A program made the position numbers and the translations under genes. This document shows positions 6,347 to 14,923 of a stretch of DNA of 64,000 nucleotides, piece by piece. Each line of letters starts with the position of its first letter. Position 1 is the stretch's first letter. Under the pieces are notes generated by a model that was given only the letters and a program-made list of their open reading frames with translations, had not been told where the DNA came from and made no database searches. Source of the DNA: JAUIAI01 sp045106815 (lineage in GTDB: Bacteria; Pseudomonadota; Gammaproteobacteria; Burkholderiales; Burkholderiaceae_E); contig JBGCFG010000024.1 in the NCBI GenBank assembly GCA_045106815.1, positions 62,001 through 126,000 on the forward strand. The letters are read 5' to 3'.

Positions 6347-8950
6347 ATGGAGATCCGGAATCCAAACAGCGCGCTGTCATGTTTTCACTGTTCTCTGCCG
6401 GTGCCCCCGGGCGGTAGCTGGCACGTTGAATTCGACGGCAAGATGCAACCGCTCTGCTGCGCTGGCTGCGAGGCGGTAGCGGGCACGATTTTCGCTGCCG
6501 GGCTGGAGGCTTTTTATCGCCAGCGGCCTGAAGCTGATAGCGCTGCGACTGTCGCTCGCGATTTGTCTGCCACGCTAAGCCAGGCGGTAGAGCTGGGTGC
6601 CCTGCAGGCCGACATCGCGCGGCCAGATACCAACCGATCTCAACTCAAATCTGAAAATCAGGCGTTGCCGCCTGACCCAAAGAAAGTTGATTTGGTGATT
6701 GAGGGAATGCACTGCGGTGCCTGTGTCTGGCTCCTGGAGCAAGGCTTGCAGGCTCAGCCTGGCGTCAGTTCGGTGAGCGTGAATTTGGCAAACGAGCGGG
6801 CAAGCGTCAGTTTCGATGCGAGTCAGGTGACGCTGACACACCTGCTCACGTCGATTGCAAAGCTCGGCTATCGCGCCCTGCCGTTTGAAGGCAGCGAGCG
6901 CGAGGCTGGCATCGCCAAAGCGAACCGCACCAGTCTGCAACGCTTGTTCGTGGCAGGCATCGGCATGATGCAAGTCATGATGGTCGCATTGCCGGGGTAT
7001 CTCGCCGGTGAAGGCGAGATCGAAAACCAATACGCCGGCTTGCTTCGGTGGTCCGCTTTGGTACTGACAACACCAGTCATCTTATATAGCGCCTGGCCGT
7101 TCTTTCTCGGGGCTTATCAGAGTTTGCGATTCGGACGAGTTGGCATGGATGTGCCCGTGAGTATCGGCTTGCTGTCTGCCTACCTTTGGAGCGTTTACGC
7201 CACCATCTCAGGTGATGGTGAGGTGTATTTCGACTCAGTCGCGATGTTTGTGTTCTTGCTGTTGCTGGCAAGACATCTGCAATGGTTGGTTCGCAGACGC
7301 AGCCTGGCGCAGATTAATGCCCTGGGAGCGAAAACTCCAACCGCTGCGCGTCAGATTGTCGATGGTCAGGAGACGCTGGTCAGCCCATCGGCGCTTAGGC
7401 CGGGTGACACAATTTTGGTTGCCAGTGGCCAGGCTGTGCCCGTTGACGCGCAGTTAACGGGACAAGCCACCAGCATCGATCAATCTGTTCTAACCGGAGA
7501 AAGTGTGCCGGTGGGAGTTACCTCTGGCGATTTAGTCCCGGCTGGGTCTTTCGTTTGCGGCAATCCGGTCCGGCTCATGGTTACGGCGACCATAAGCGAC
7601 AGTGCGGTATCACGGTTGGAAAGCCTCGTCGCGGGTGGCTTTGAAAACAAGCCCCGCCTGGTTGTGCTTGCTGACCGTGTGGCGGCCGTCTTTGTCTCGG
7701 CCGTGATTCTGTTAGCCATCGCGGTCTGGGTTGCGTGGATAGTAGTCGATTCGTCAATGGCATGGCCCGTGGCGATGACGGTGCTGGTCGTGTCATGCCC
7801 CTGCGCACTCTCGCTGGCAACACCTTCCGCGCTCAGCGCGGCGACCAGCGGCCTGATCCGACAGGGCATTCTGGTGACGCAGCCTGATGCCCTTGAGGCA
7901 TTGGCCAGTGCAACCGATATCGTTTTTGATAAGACCGGTACGCTTACTCAAGGCGAGCCAACCGTCACAGCGGTTGATACGGTTGAGTTGATAGATCGCA
8001 ACCAGGCTCTCGGTCTGGCAGCAGCACTTGAAACGGGCACAGAGCACCCTTTTGCGCGCGCGCTTCGCCAAGCAGCCGCGCGGGCAGGATGCACCGCTGA
8101 CGAGTGTGTGACCTTGACCGACCATCAGGCAGGGCATGGCGTTGCCGGATTTGCGTTGGACGATTCGGGTGGCCGGGTTCACTATCGGTTGGGCTCAGCC
8201 CGATGGTGTGGTCTGGACGCATTGACTGAGCCATTTCGCGGCGCTGAGCAATGGGCAGAGCTACCACAATCAAGTGAGGTGTTTCTAGTTAGCGTGAGTG
8301 ATCACTCAGCCGCCACGCAATCCGGCCGTCCCGTCTTGCTTGCTCGTTTCGCGCTCACCGATCCCCTTCGCCAAGGGGCAGAGATCGAAATCCGTTCACT
8401 TGCCGCGCGTGATCTGAAGCTGCATTTGCTCTCTGGCGACAAGCCAGGTGTAGTAAACGCTGTGGCTGAGCAGCTTGGCATCAAGCAAGTGGCGGGCGGC
8501 GTGCTACCAGCAGATAAGCAGACCTATGTTGAGCGTCTGCAAGCGCAGGGAAAACGAGTGGTCATGATTGGCGACGGTATGAACGATGCCCCTGTCTTGT
8601 CGATGGCCGATGCCTCTATAGCGTTTGGACGCGCGAGCGATCTGGCGAGAACGGCGGCCGATGTGATTGCGCTGAATCCTTCGCCAGCAGCACTGAGCCT
8701 GCTGCTCGAACGGGCTCGGATGACACGCCGAGTGATTGCACAAAACCTGCTTTGGGCTGCCACTTATAACGGCCTCATGATTCCCGCTGCGGCTTTGGGC
8801 TGGGTCGCGCCATGGGCAGCGGCGATCGGCATGGCTTTGAGTTCATGGCTGGTGGTTGCCAATGCGAGTCGGCTTTGGCACCACGACGCAGCAGCCTCGG
8901 CAAAGACAGAGACGCTGCCTTCGCTTGCAGCCACTCAGATTGTGAGCTGA
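6347..8950 (+). CDS. ccoI: Copper-translocating P1B-type ATPase CcoI/FixI
   Basis: 867-residue P-type ATPase that exports Cu(I) across the inner membrane for CuB insertion into cbb3 oxidase. An N-terminal cysteine-rich segment (CFHC, CCAGC) typical of CcoI precedes a heavy-metal-associated domain with GMHCGACVW (C123 and C126). Eight transmembrane helices follow with the CPC motif in SCPCALSLATP (484-486), phosphorylation Asp 528 in DKTGT, an HP motif in GTEHPFA and GDGMNDAP in the hinge. The ATG at 6347, right after the upstream stop, is chosen because residues before it are not conserved. ccoS follows four bases after its stop region. Confidence 0.95.
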   Translation: MEIRNPNSALSCFHCSLPVPPGGSWHVEFDGKMQPLCCAGCEAVAGTIFAAGLEAFYRQRPEADSAATVARDLSATLSQAVELGALQADIARPDTNRSQLKSENQALPPDPKKVDLVIEGMHCGACVWLLEQGLQAQPGVSSVSVNLANERASVSFDASQVTLTHLLTSIAKLGYRALPFEGSEREAGIAKANRTSLQRLFVAGIGMMQVMMVALPGYLAGEGEIENQYAGLLRWSALVLTTPVILYSAWPFFLGAYQSLRFGRVGMDVPVSIGLLSAYLWSVYATISGDGEVYFDSVAMFVFLLLLARHLQWLVRRRSLAQINALGAKTPTAARQIVDGQETLVSPSALRPGDTILVASGQAVPVDAQLTGQATSIDQSVLTGESVPVGVTSGDLVPAGSFVCGNPVRLMVTATISDSAVSRLESLVAGGFENKPRLVVLADRVAAVFVSAVILLAIAVWVAWIVVDSSMAWPVAMTVLVVSCPCALSLATPSALSAATSGLIRQGILVTQPDALEALASATDIVFDKTGTLTQGEPTVTAVDTVELIDRNQALGLAAALETGTEHPFARALRQAAARAGCTADECVTLTDHQAGHGVAGFALDDSGGRVHYRLGSARWCGLDALTEPFRGAEQWAELPQSSEVFLVSVSDHSAATQSGRPVLLARFALTDPLRQGAEIEIRSLAARDLKLHLLSGDKPGVVNAVAEQLGIKQVAGGVLPADKQTYVERLQAQGKRVVMIGDGMNDAPVLSMADASIAFGRASDLARTAADVIALNPSPAALSLLLERARMTRRVIAQNLLWAATYNGLMIPAAALGWVAPWAAAIGMALSSWLVVANASRLWHHDAAASAKTETLPSLAATQIVS

Positions 8951-8953
8951 CAT

Positions 8954-9133
8954 TTGGAATCTCTATTCTTACTGATTCCCCTGTCTTTGGTAGGCGTCGG
9001 CGTGGCTGTTTGGTTTTTTTTGCGTATGAATGCCAGTGGACAGTTTGATGATCCGGAAGGGCCTGCCTGGCGAATCCTGATGGACGATGATCGCCCCTCT
9101 TTGCCGCAGACAGACGCTGACGAAAAGGACTAA
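8954..9133 (+). CDS. ccoS: cbb3 oxidase maturation protein CcoS (59 aa)
   Basis: A very short gene beginning at TTG 8954, three bases after the ccoI stop. The 59-residue product has one N-terminal transmembrane helix (about 2-23, ESLFLLIPLSLVGVGVAV) followed by QFDDPEGPAWRILMDDD, the hallmark of CcoS, and a short acidic tail. CcoS is required for cofactor insertion into cbb3 oxidase. No ATG precedes the helix, and the single internal ATG would delete it, so TTG is the only sensible start. Translational coupling to ccoI is likely. Confidence 0.9.
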   Translation: MESLFLLIPLSLVGVGVAVWFFLRMNASGQFDDPEGPAWRILMDDDRPSLPQTDADEKD

Positions 9134-9209
9134 ACGCCATCTCTCCCGCTTCTTTGATGATGCGCCAAGGCAACAACTGATTAAGCTCATCTGGCTTCGC
9201 AGGCGCTCC

Positions 9210-9223
9210 TTGACGAAGGTCAA
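9210..9223 (+). promoter_or_regulatory. FNR/FixK-type box of the ccoNOQP promoter
   Basis: TTGACGAAGGTCAA is the third perfect TTGAC-N4-GTCAA palindrome. A TAGGAT hexamer at 9245-9250 fits a -10 element with a start near 9257, which puts the box centre at about -41, the class II activator position. The ccoN ATG follows at 9308 with an AGGA Shine-Dalgarno at 9295-9299. Confidence 0.78.
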
Positions 9224-9307
9224 AATCAATCGCTCATCTTTCTCTAGGATCTGTTGGTTGAAGTAGCAGTTGCTCACACAAATCTAATAATCACAGGAAG
9301 TAAGCAA

Positions 9308-10768
9308 ATGACGGATCTGACCGCAAACGGTTCGGACGCCACTTACAACTACCGCGTCGTACGACAGTTCGCTGTTATGACGGTAGTTTGGGGGGTCGTC
9401 GGTATGCTGGTGGGGGTGATCATTGCCGCCCAGCTAGCATGGCCTGCACTTAACTTTGATCTGCCTTGGTTTACCTACAGCCGCTTGCGGCCGTTGCATA
9501 CCAATGCGGTGATCTTTGCGTTTGGAGGGTCGGCACTGTTTGCTACCTCCTACTATGTCGTGCAGCGAACCTGCCAGGCGAGGTTGTGGGGCGAAAAGCT
9601 CGCCGCATTCACGTTCTGGGGATGGCAGGTTGTGATTGTGGCCGCGGCCATAACCCTGCCACTGGGTATTACGACCAGTAAAGAATATGCTGAACTCGAG
9701 TGGCCGATTGATCTGCTGATCGCAGCCGTCTGGGTCGCCTATGCAGTGGTGTTCTTTATGACCATCGTCAAGCGCAAGGTTAAGCATATCTATGTGGCGA
9801 ACTGGTTCTTTGGTGCGTTTATCCTGACCGTTGCGGTCTTGCACATCGTTAATTCGGCAGCACTGCCTGTGTCCATGACCAAGTCCTACTCTGCCTATGC
9901 CGGCGTGCAGGATGCGATGATTCAATGGTGGTACGGACACAATGCAGTGGGCTTCTTTCTTACCGCTGGCTTCCTGGGCATGATGTATTACTTCATCCCC
10001 AAGCAGGCCGAGCGTCCGATTTACTCGTATCGTCTATCGATCGTGCACTTCTGGGCCTTAATCTTTACCTATATGTGGGCGGGGCCGCATCACCTGCACT
10101 ACACCGCACTACCTGATTGGGCTCAGTCAATTGGTATGACGTTTTCGCTGATTCTGCTGGCACCTTCCTGGGGCGGCATGATCAACGGCCTGATGACGCT
10201 GTCTGGCGCGTGGCACAAGCTGCGTGAGGATCCAGTGCTCAAATTCCTGATCGTGTCATTGTCGTTCTACGGTATGTCGACCTTTGAAGGGCCGATGATG
10301 TCGATCAAGACAGTCAATGCGCTTTCGCACTACACCGACTGGACCGTCGGCCATGTACATTCCGGTGCGCTGGGCTGGGTTGGCCTGATTTCCATGGGTG
10401 CAATCTATTACCTGATTCCGCGCCTCTATGGCCGCGAGCAGATGTACAGCAAGAAGCTGATCGAGGTCCACTTTTGGATTGCGACGGCCGGTATCGTGCT
10501 CTATATCGCTTCGATGTGGATTGCGGGTGTCATGCAGGGCCTTATGTGGCGCGCCACAAATGTAGATGGCACGCTGACCTACTCATTCATTGAGTCGATC
10601 AAAGCGACCTATCCGTATTACGTGATTCGTTTCCTAGGTGGTGCCTTGTATCTGGGGGGCATGGTGCTGATGCTTTACAACACACTCATGACCATTCGCG
10701 AGGGCAGTGCCAATGTCACTGCTCGTATTCCAACCTCCGGCGGCTCTGCTGTTGGCGCCACGGCCTAA
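9308..10768 (+). CDS. ccoN: cbb3-type cytochrome c oxidase subunit I CcoN
   Basis: 486 residues with about 12 membrane helices: the catalytic haem-copper subunit that reduces O2. Ligand histidines are visible: H64 (RPLHTN) and H351 for low-spin haem b, H211 (WWYGHN) with the pair H261/H262 (GPHHLHY) for CuB, and H349 (TVGHVHSG) for haem b3. The start at 9308 is set by AGGA seven bases upstream and the expected short N-terminus. It leads the ccoN-O-Q-P-G-H operon driven by the FNR-type box at 9210. Length is normal for the family. Confidence 0.97.
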   Translation: MTDLTANGSDATYNYRVVRQFAVMTVVWGVVGMLVGVIIAAQLAWPALNFDLPWFTYSRLRPLHTNAVIFAFGGSALFATSYYVVQRTCQARLWGEKLAAFTFWGWQVVIVAAAITLPLGITTSKEYAELEWPIDLLIAAVWVAYAVVFFMTIVKRKVKHIYVANWFFGAFILTVAVLHIVNSAALPVSMTKSYSAYAGVQDAMIQWWYGHNAVGFFLTAGFLGMMYYFIPKQAERPIYSYRLSIVHFWALIFTYMWAGPHHLHYTALPDWAQSIGMTFSLILLAPSWGGMINGLMTLSGAWHKLREDPVLKFLIVSLSFYGMSTFEGPMMSIKTVNALSHYTDWTVGHVHSGALGWVGLISMGAIYYLIPRLYGREQMYSKKLIEVHFWIATAGIVLYIASMWIAGVMQGLMWRATNVDGTLTYSFIESIKATYPYYVIRFLGGALYLGGMVLMLYNTLMTIREGSANVTARIPTSGGSAVGATA

Positions 10769-10781
10769 GGAGACTGAGACC

Positions 10782-11393
10782 ATGAAACTCTCACATGAGT
10801 TGATTGAAAAAAACATCGGTCTGATGGCCGTGCTAATTGTGCTGACCATTTCGATCGGCGGAATCGTGGAGATCGTGCCGTTGTTCTTCCAGAAGTCCAC
10901 GACGGAACCAGTGGCCGGGCTCAAGCCCTACTCAGCACTCGAGTTAACCGGGCGTGACATCTATGTCCGCGAGGGTTGCTACAACTGTCACTCGCAGATG
11001 ATTCGGCCGTTCCGGGCCGAGACTGAGCGGTATGGGCCTTACTCGGTTGCTGGAGAATTCGTATACGACCGTCCGTTTCAATGGGGCAGTAAGCGAACCG
11101 GCCCTGATCTGGCTAGGGTTGGCGGGCGTTACTCAGACGAGTGGCATCGAGTCCATCTCATGAACCCAAGAGACGTAGTGCCCGAGTCAAATATGCCGGG
11201 CTACCCCTGGCTGGCAAGCAACAGTGCGGACGCTGAGTCAGCGCCGAAAAAGATGGCAGTTCTGAAAACACTGGGTCACCCCTATACCGACGAGGAAATC
11301 GCGGGTGCCACCGAGGCTGTCAAGGGCAAAACCGAAATGGACGCGTTGATCACCTATCTGCAGCGTCTTGGTCAAGTCGCAAAGGTGCAATGA
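10782..11393 (+). CDS. ccoO: cbb3-type cytochrome c oxidase subunit II CcoO
   Basis: 203 residues: one N-terminal membrane anchor (about 12-36) and a periplasmic mono-haem cytochrome c domain with the haem site CYNCH at 66-70 followed by SQMIRPF. It passes electrons from CcoP to the CcoN haems. The start at 10782 (MKLSHE) follows TAAGGAGA, which doubles as the ccoN stop and Shine-Dalgarno. The ccoQ ATG overlaps the stop in an ATGA arrangement. Confidence 0.96.
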   Translation: MKLSHELIEKNIGLMAVLIVLTISIGGIVEIVPLFFQKSTTEPVAGLKPYSALELTGRDIYVREGCYNCHSQMIRPFRAETERYGPYSVAGEFVYDRPFQWGSKRTGPDLARVGGRYSDEWHRVHLMNPRDVVPESNMPGYPWLASNSADAESAPKKMAVLKTLGHPYTDEEIAGATEAVKGKTEMDALITYLQRLGQVAKVQ

Positions 11394-11581
11394 TGGATCT
11401 GAACTTACTGAGAGCAATACTCACAACTCTGTGCTTTGTTTCGTTTTTACTGATCGTCTTTTGGGCCTATGGGCCGCGAAGCAAGGAACGGTTTAGCGAG
11501 CCAGCCAACCTGCCATTTGATGATCAGGAGATTCACGCGCGTAGTGTTTTGAGCGATTCTGACAAGCAGGAGGGGAAATAA
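11390..11581 (+). CDS. ccoQ: cbb3 oxidase small subunit CcoQ/FixQ
   Basis: 63 residues with one transmembrane helix (about 6-27) and a charged cytoplasmic tail containing WAYGPRSKERF, typical of CcoQ/FixQ, which stabilises the oxidase complex. The start overlaps the ccoO stop by four bases (ATGA); a second ATG directly follows in frame. ccoP begins two bases after the stop. Confidence 0.9.
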   Translation: MMDLNLLRAILTTLCFVSFLLIVFWAYGPRSKERFSEPANLPFDDQEIHARSVLSDSDKQEGK

Positions 11582-11582
11582 G

Positions 11583-12512
11583 ATGGCTGATTTTTTCTCT
11601 TCTGGATGGAGCATATTTATTGCGGTCGCTACGATCGTTTCCATCATTGCGTGTTATGTGCTGGCCTTGGCGATGTCGCGCGGCAAGGTGCTTGCAGATG
11701 AAGACGGTAACATTCAGTCAACCGGACATGTCTGGGATGAAAACCTCACCGAACTGAATAACCCGCTACCCAAGTGGTGGCTGTACTTGTTCTATATCAC
11801 CTGTATCTTTAGCGTGATCTATTTGGTGCTGTATCCCGGTCTGGGTGCCTATCAAGGGCTTCTTGGGTGGTCCCAAACCGGTCAGTACGAAACAGAGGTG
11901 GCCAAAGTCAAAGAGCGGGTCGCACCGCTCTACGCAAAGTACACCGGGCAAAAGATATCTGATGTTGCTGAGATTCCTGAAGCTGTCGAAATGGGTCAGA
12001 GGCTTTACCTGACCTATTGCATTCAGTGTCACGGATCGGATGCGCGCGGGTCAGTCGGCTTCCCGAGTTTGGTCGACAATGACTGGCTCGGTGGCGGCAC
12101 GCCAGCCTACATCAAGCAGACCATCCTGAACGGGCGCAATGCCGTGATGCCCCCGATGGCTGCTGCTCTTGGGCCAGATGTCGACAATGTGGCGCATTAT
12201 GTCGCCTCCTTGTCCGACCTTGCCCATGACGATATCAAGGCGGCACGTGGTAAGGAAAAGTTCGGTACTTGCGCGGCTTGTCATGGCGCTGACGGTAAGG
12301 GTAATGCGGCTATTGGCGCCCCCAACCTCACCGACGACATCTGGCTCCATGGCGTTGGTGTCGCGGCGATCGCCAATGTCGTCAACAATGGTGTTCAAAA
12401 TGCCATGCCCGCTTTTAGCAATCTCGTTGATGATGGGCCTGCGCATGTGCTTGCAGCCTATGTCTGGAGTTTGTCAAAAGAGGCACGCGCTCAGGCCCCG
12501 GCCGCTAAGTGA
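11583..12512 (+). CDS. ccoP: cbb3-type cytochrome c oxidase subunit III CcoP
   Basis: 309-residue di-haem cytochrome c. Two N-terminal helices (about 8-30 and 64-86) flank the family loop (GHVWDENLTELNNPLP), which marks the long two-helix CcoP type. Haem sites are CIQCH at 146-150 and CAACH at 230-234, with later Met residues in VMPPM and AMPAF as axial ligands. It accepts electrons from soluble or membrane cytochrome c. The stop overlaps the GTG start of ccoG by four bases. Confidence 0.96.
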   Translation: MADFFSSGWSIFIAVATIVSIIACYVLALAMSRGKVLADEDGNIQSTGHVWDENLTELNNPLPKWWLYLFYITCIFSVIYLVLYPGLGAYQGLLGWSQTGQYETEVAKVKERVAPLYAKYTGQKISDVAEIPEAVEMGQRLYLTYCIQCHGSDARGSVGFPSLVDNDWLGGGTPAYIKQTILNGRNAVMPPMAAALGPDVDNVAHYVASLSDLAHDDIKAARGKEKFGTCAACHGADGKGNAAIGAPNLTDDIWLHGVGVAAIANVVNNGVQNAMPAFSNLVDDGPAHVLAAYVWSLSKEARAQAPAAK

Positions 12513-13993
12513 ATCAGACTGCAACTGATAAGTCCACCACGTCGCAGGGCAGCCATGCCGGCGACGTAAGCCGAAGTGCCCAGGAGAAGCTAGCGGCGAT
12601 TGGGGTATCTGAGGTTCCGCTTTACGAGATTCGCAAAAAGATTTACCCGCGCTCGGTCACCGGCTGGTTTGCCGGCTGGCGCTGGGCGTTGGTTTGGTTT
12701 ACGCAGCTATTGTTCTACGGTTTGCCTTGGCTGAGCATTAATGGCCGTCAGTCGGTCTTGTTTGATCTCGAAGCGCGGCGTTTCTATATCTTCAACCTGG
12801 TGCTCACACCGCAGGACTTTATTTTCCTGACGGCTTTGCTGGTCATCAGTGCGCTGTCCCTATTTCTGTTCACCACTGTGGCCGGGCGATTGTGGTGTGG
12901 CTATGCCTGCCCGCAAACGGTCTACACCGAGATTTTTCTTTGGATAGAGCGCAAGGTTGAGGGTGAGCGCGGCAAGAGAATCAAGCTTGACAAGTCGCCC
13001 ATGTCCGCGCGAAAGCTTCGTCTCAAATTCACCAAACATGGGCTGTGGATTGCGCTGGCACTTTGGACTGGCTTCACATTTGTTGGTTACTTCACGCCTA
13101 TTGCCGACCTGGCAGGTAAGGTCACCAGTCTGAGTATGGGGCCGTGGGAGACGTTCTGGATCTTGTTCTATGGTTTCGCCACTTACGGCAATGCCGGCGT
13201 GATGCGTGAGCAAGTCTGTATTTACATGTGCCCGTATGCTCGTTTCCAAGGTGTGATGTTTGATCGGGACACGCTTGTTATTACTTACGACGAAACGCGA
13301 GGCGATCCGAAAGGCAAGCGAGGTCGCAAAACCGACAAAACTGTTGCTGGTCTTGGTGATTGTATTGATTGCGGGCTTTGTGTTGATGTCTGTCCGACCG
13401 GCATCGACATCCGCGATGGTCAGCAATATGAGTGCATTGGCTGCGCAGCCTGCGTGGATGCCTGCAACAAGGTGATGGATAAGATGGAGTATCCGCGTGG
13501 CTTGATTCGCTACGACACCCTCAATGGTGTTGAGAGCGGCTTAAGCCGGTGGCAATCCATTACTCGCATTTTCCGCCTGCGGGTGATCTTGTACACGCTA
13601 GCACTGCTCGCCATTAGCGCCGCCTTTATCATCACTCTCGCTTTAAGAACACCTTTGAAAGTTGATGTCGTCCGTGATCGAGCAACGCTCGCGCGTGAGT
13701 TGGTTGACGGACGAATTGAGAATGTGTTTCGTCTGCTCGTTCAGAACAGCATTGAGCAGACGCGCTCGTTTACTATCTCGGTTAATGGTCTGCCCGGCAT
13801 GCAACTGGATACTGACCCGGTTGTTGAGGTAGGGCCAGCCGGGAACAAGCTCGTGCCCGTTCGAGTTCGCATACCTGCGAATGCGGCGCCTGCCGGCAGC
13901 CATGATTTTGTGTTTACGATTACAGCCGCAGACGACTCGGCTGTGAGTATTGACGAAAATGCACGGTTCTTCATACCAGCACCAACTCGATAA
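12509..13993 (+). CDS. ccoG: cbb3 oxidase accessory protein CcoG/FixG (polyferredoxin)
   Basis: 494 residues starting at GTG 12509, which overlaps the ccoP stop (GTGA). Several membrane helices carry further Cys motifs (WCGYACPQT and MCPYAR), followed by a cytoplasmic ferredoxin domain with CIDCGLCVDVCP and CIGCAACVDACN. A further helix leads to a C-terminal Ig-like IG_FixG domain (about 380-490). In studied bacteria CcoG reduces Cu(II) for oxidase assembly. The order after ccoNOQP is the usual one. Confidence 0.94.
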   Translation: MNQTATDKSTTSQGSHAGDVSRSAQEKLAAIGVSEVPLYEIRKKIYPRSVTGWFAGWRWALVWFTQLLFYGLPWLSINGRQSVLFDLEARRFYIFNLVLTPQDFIFLTALLVISALSLFLFTTVAGRLWCGYACPQTVYTEIFLWIERKVEGERGKRIKLDKSPMSARKLRLKFTKHGLWIALALWTGFTFVGYFTPIADLAGKVTSLSMGPWETFWILFYGFATYGNAGVMREQVCIYMCPYARFQGVMFDRDTLVITYDETRGDPKGKRGRKTDKTVAGLGDCIDCGLCVDVCPTGIDIRDGQQYECIGCAACVDACNKVMDKMEYPRGLIRYDTLNGVESGLSRWQSITRIFRLRVILYTLALLAISAAFIITLALRTPLKVDVVRDRATLARELVDGRIENVFRLLVQNSIEQTRSFTISVNGLPGMQLDTDPVVEVGPAGNKLVPVRVRIPANAAPAGSHDFVFTITAADDSAVSIDENARFFIPAPTR

Positions 13994-14009
13994 TTGGGAG
14001 ACAGAGGAG

Positions 14010-14540
14010 ATGAATGCGATGACCGCCCCCGTGACCCCCTGGTACAAGCAAGGCTGGCCGTGGGCACTTATCGGTATTCCAGGTGCCGCCGTCGTTGCCG
14101 GAATCGTGATGCTCACCCTCGCTATCAACGGCGCAGATTCGCTAGTTGTAGGTGATTATTACAAACAAGGCAAAGCCATAAACGAGCGCATTGCACGCGA
14201 TCAAAAGGCCGCTGATCTTGGCTTGAACGCTTTGGTTTCGGCTGGCGAATCCGGTATGAAGCTAAGGCTAACCGGGCAGGGCGAGCACTTGCCGCCGGTA
14301 CTCAGCGCAAAACTGGTCCACATTGCGAGTGCGTCCCTGGATCAGTCTTTGTCGTTTGCGCGAATGCCCGGCGGCGAATACCTCGCTAGCACGAGTATGC
14401 CCACACGTGGTTATTGGCGGTTGCACCTGGAAGACCCTGACGGTCAGTGGCGCCTGGTCAGCAGCAAGTTTAAAGGCGAGCCTGATGCAAACCTTAAGCT
14501 GCAGCCTCGGCCCGAGTTAACGCCAGGTATGGCGCAATGA
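14010..14540 (+). CDS. ccoH: cbb3 oxidase assembly protein CcoH/FixH
   Basis: 176 residues with one N-terminal membrane helix (about 16-43) after WYKQGWPW, followed by GDYYKQGKAIN and a periplasmic domain, the standard FixH architecture. CcoH interacts with CcoI and the oxidase during maturation. The start is either ATG 14010 (MNAMTAP) or ATG 14019 (MTAPVTP); GAGGAG at 14004-14009 is better spaced for 14019, while GGGAG further upstream suits 14010. The stop overlaps the next start (ATGA). Confidence 0.88.
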   Translation: MNAMTAPVTPWYKQGWPWALIGIPGAAVVAGIVMLTLAINGADSLVVGDYYKQGKAINERIARDQKAADLGLNALVSAGESGMKLRLTGQGEHLPPVLSAKLVHIASASLDQSLSFARMPGGEYLASTSMPTRGYWRLHLEDPDGQWRLVSSKFKGEPDANLKLQPRPELTPGMAQ

Positions 14541-14908
14541 ATTCAGAACATACGGGTGGCGGTTCAACGCCAGGCCTGTCTGATGAGTTGGGCCTACCTG
14601 AGGGCGCAGAGCGTTCGGGCCGACCGAGACTGAGCAAGTTTGGCCGGGGTGCCGGGCAAGTGCTTTGGCCGGCGTTTATGGGCGCAGCGATGTCGGTCGG
14701 CTTGTTCTTCTCAGCGATTGACCCACTACAGATTGAGCTCGTTGGCTTGAGTATCGTCTCGAGCCGCCCCGCGGCTTACACTTTGGGCTTCTTTTTGTTT
14801 TGGATGCTGTTCGTTGTGTCAGGCACTATTACTTGGTTTTTGGCTAATACCGACAATCAAAGAATAATCGAAGAGGACCGTAAGCGTACCGGCCAGACTC
14901 CGCACTAA
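14537..14908 (+). CDS. Two-helix membrane protein at the end of the cco operon
   Basis: 123 residues: a Gly/Pro/Ser-rich cytoplasmic N-terminus, two hydrophobic helices (about 43-63 and 80-103) and a short charged tail. No family name is recognised. It overlaps the ccoH stop by four bases (ATGA) and sits just before the operon terminator, so it is co-expressed with the oxidase genes. From memory, similar small membrane proteins lie at this position in other betaproteobacterial cco clusters, and an oxidase-assembly role is plausible but unproven. Confidence 0.75.
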   Translation: MNSEHTGGGSTPGLSDELGLPEGAERSGRPRLSKFGRGAGQVLWPAFMGAAMSVGLFFSAIDPLQIELVGLSIVSSRPAAYTLGFFLFWMLFVVSGTITWFLANTDNQRIIEEDRKRTGQTPH

Positions 14909-14921
14909 CTGGTCTTTTTTT
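14891..14921 (+). terminator. Rho-independent terminator of the cco operon
   Basis: Stem GGCCAG (14891-14896) pairs with CTGGTC (14909-14914, one G-U pair) across a 12-base loop and is followed by seven T residues. It overlaps the stop codon of the preceding gene (14906-14908) and ends just before the convergent chemoreceptor stop. Confidence 0.65.
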
Positions 14922-14923
14922 CG

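Noticed and set aside
6575..7030. Antisense frame of about 150 codons inside ccoI
   Set aside because: It is a shadow of the ccoI frame; the translated protein has no family resemblance, and ccoI motifs are intact.
12860..13426. Antisense frame of 188 codons inside ccoG
   Set aside because: Shadow of a conserved membrane protein gene, with no start signal or domain.
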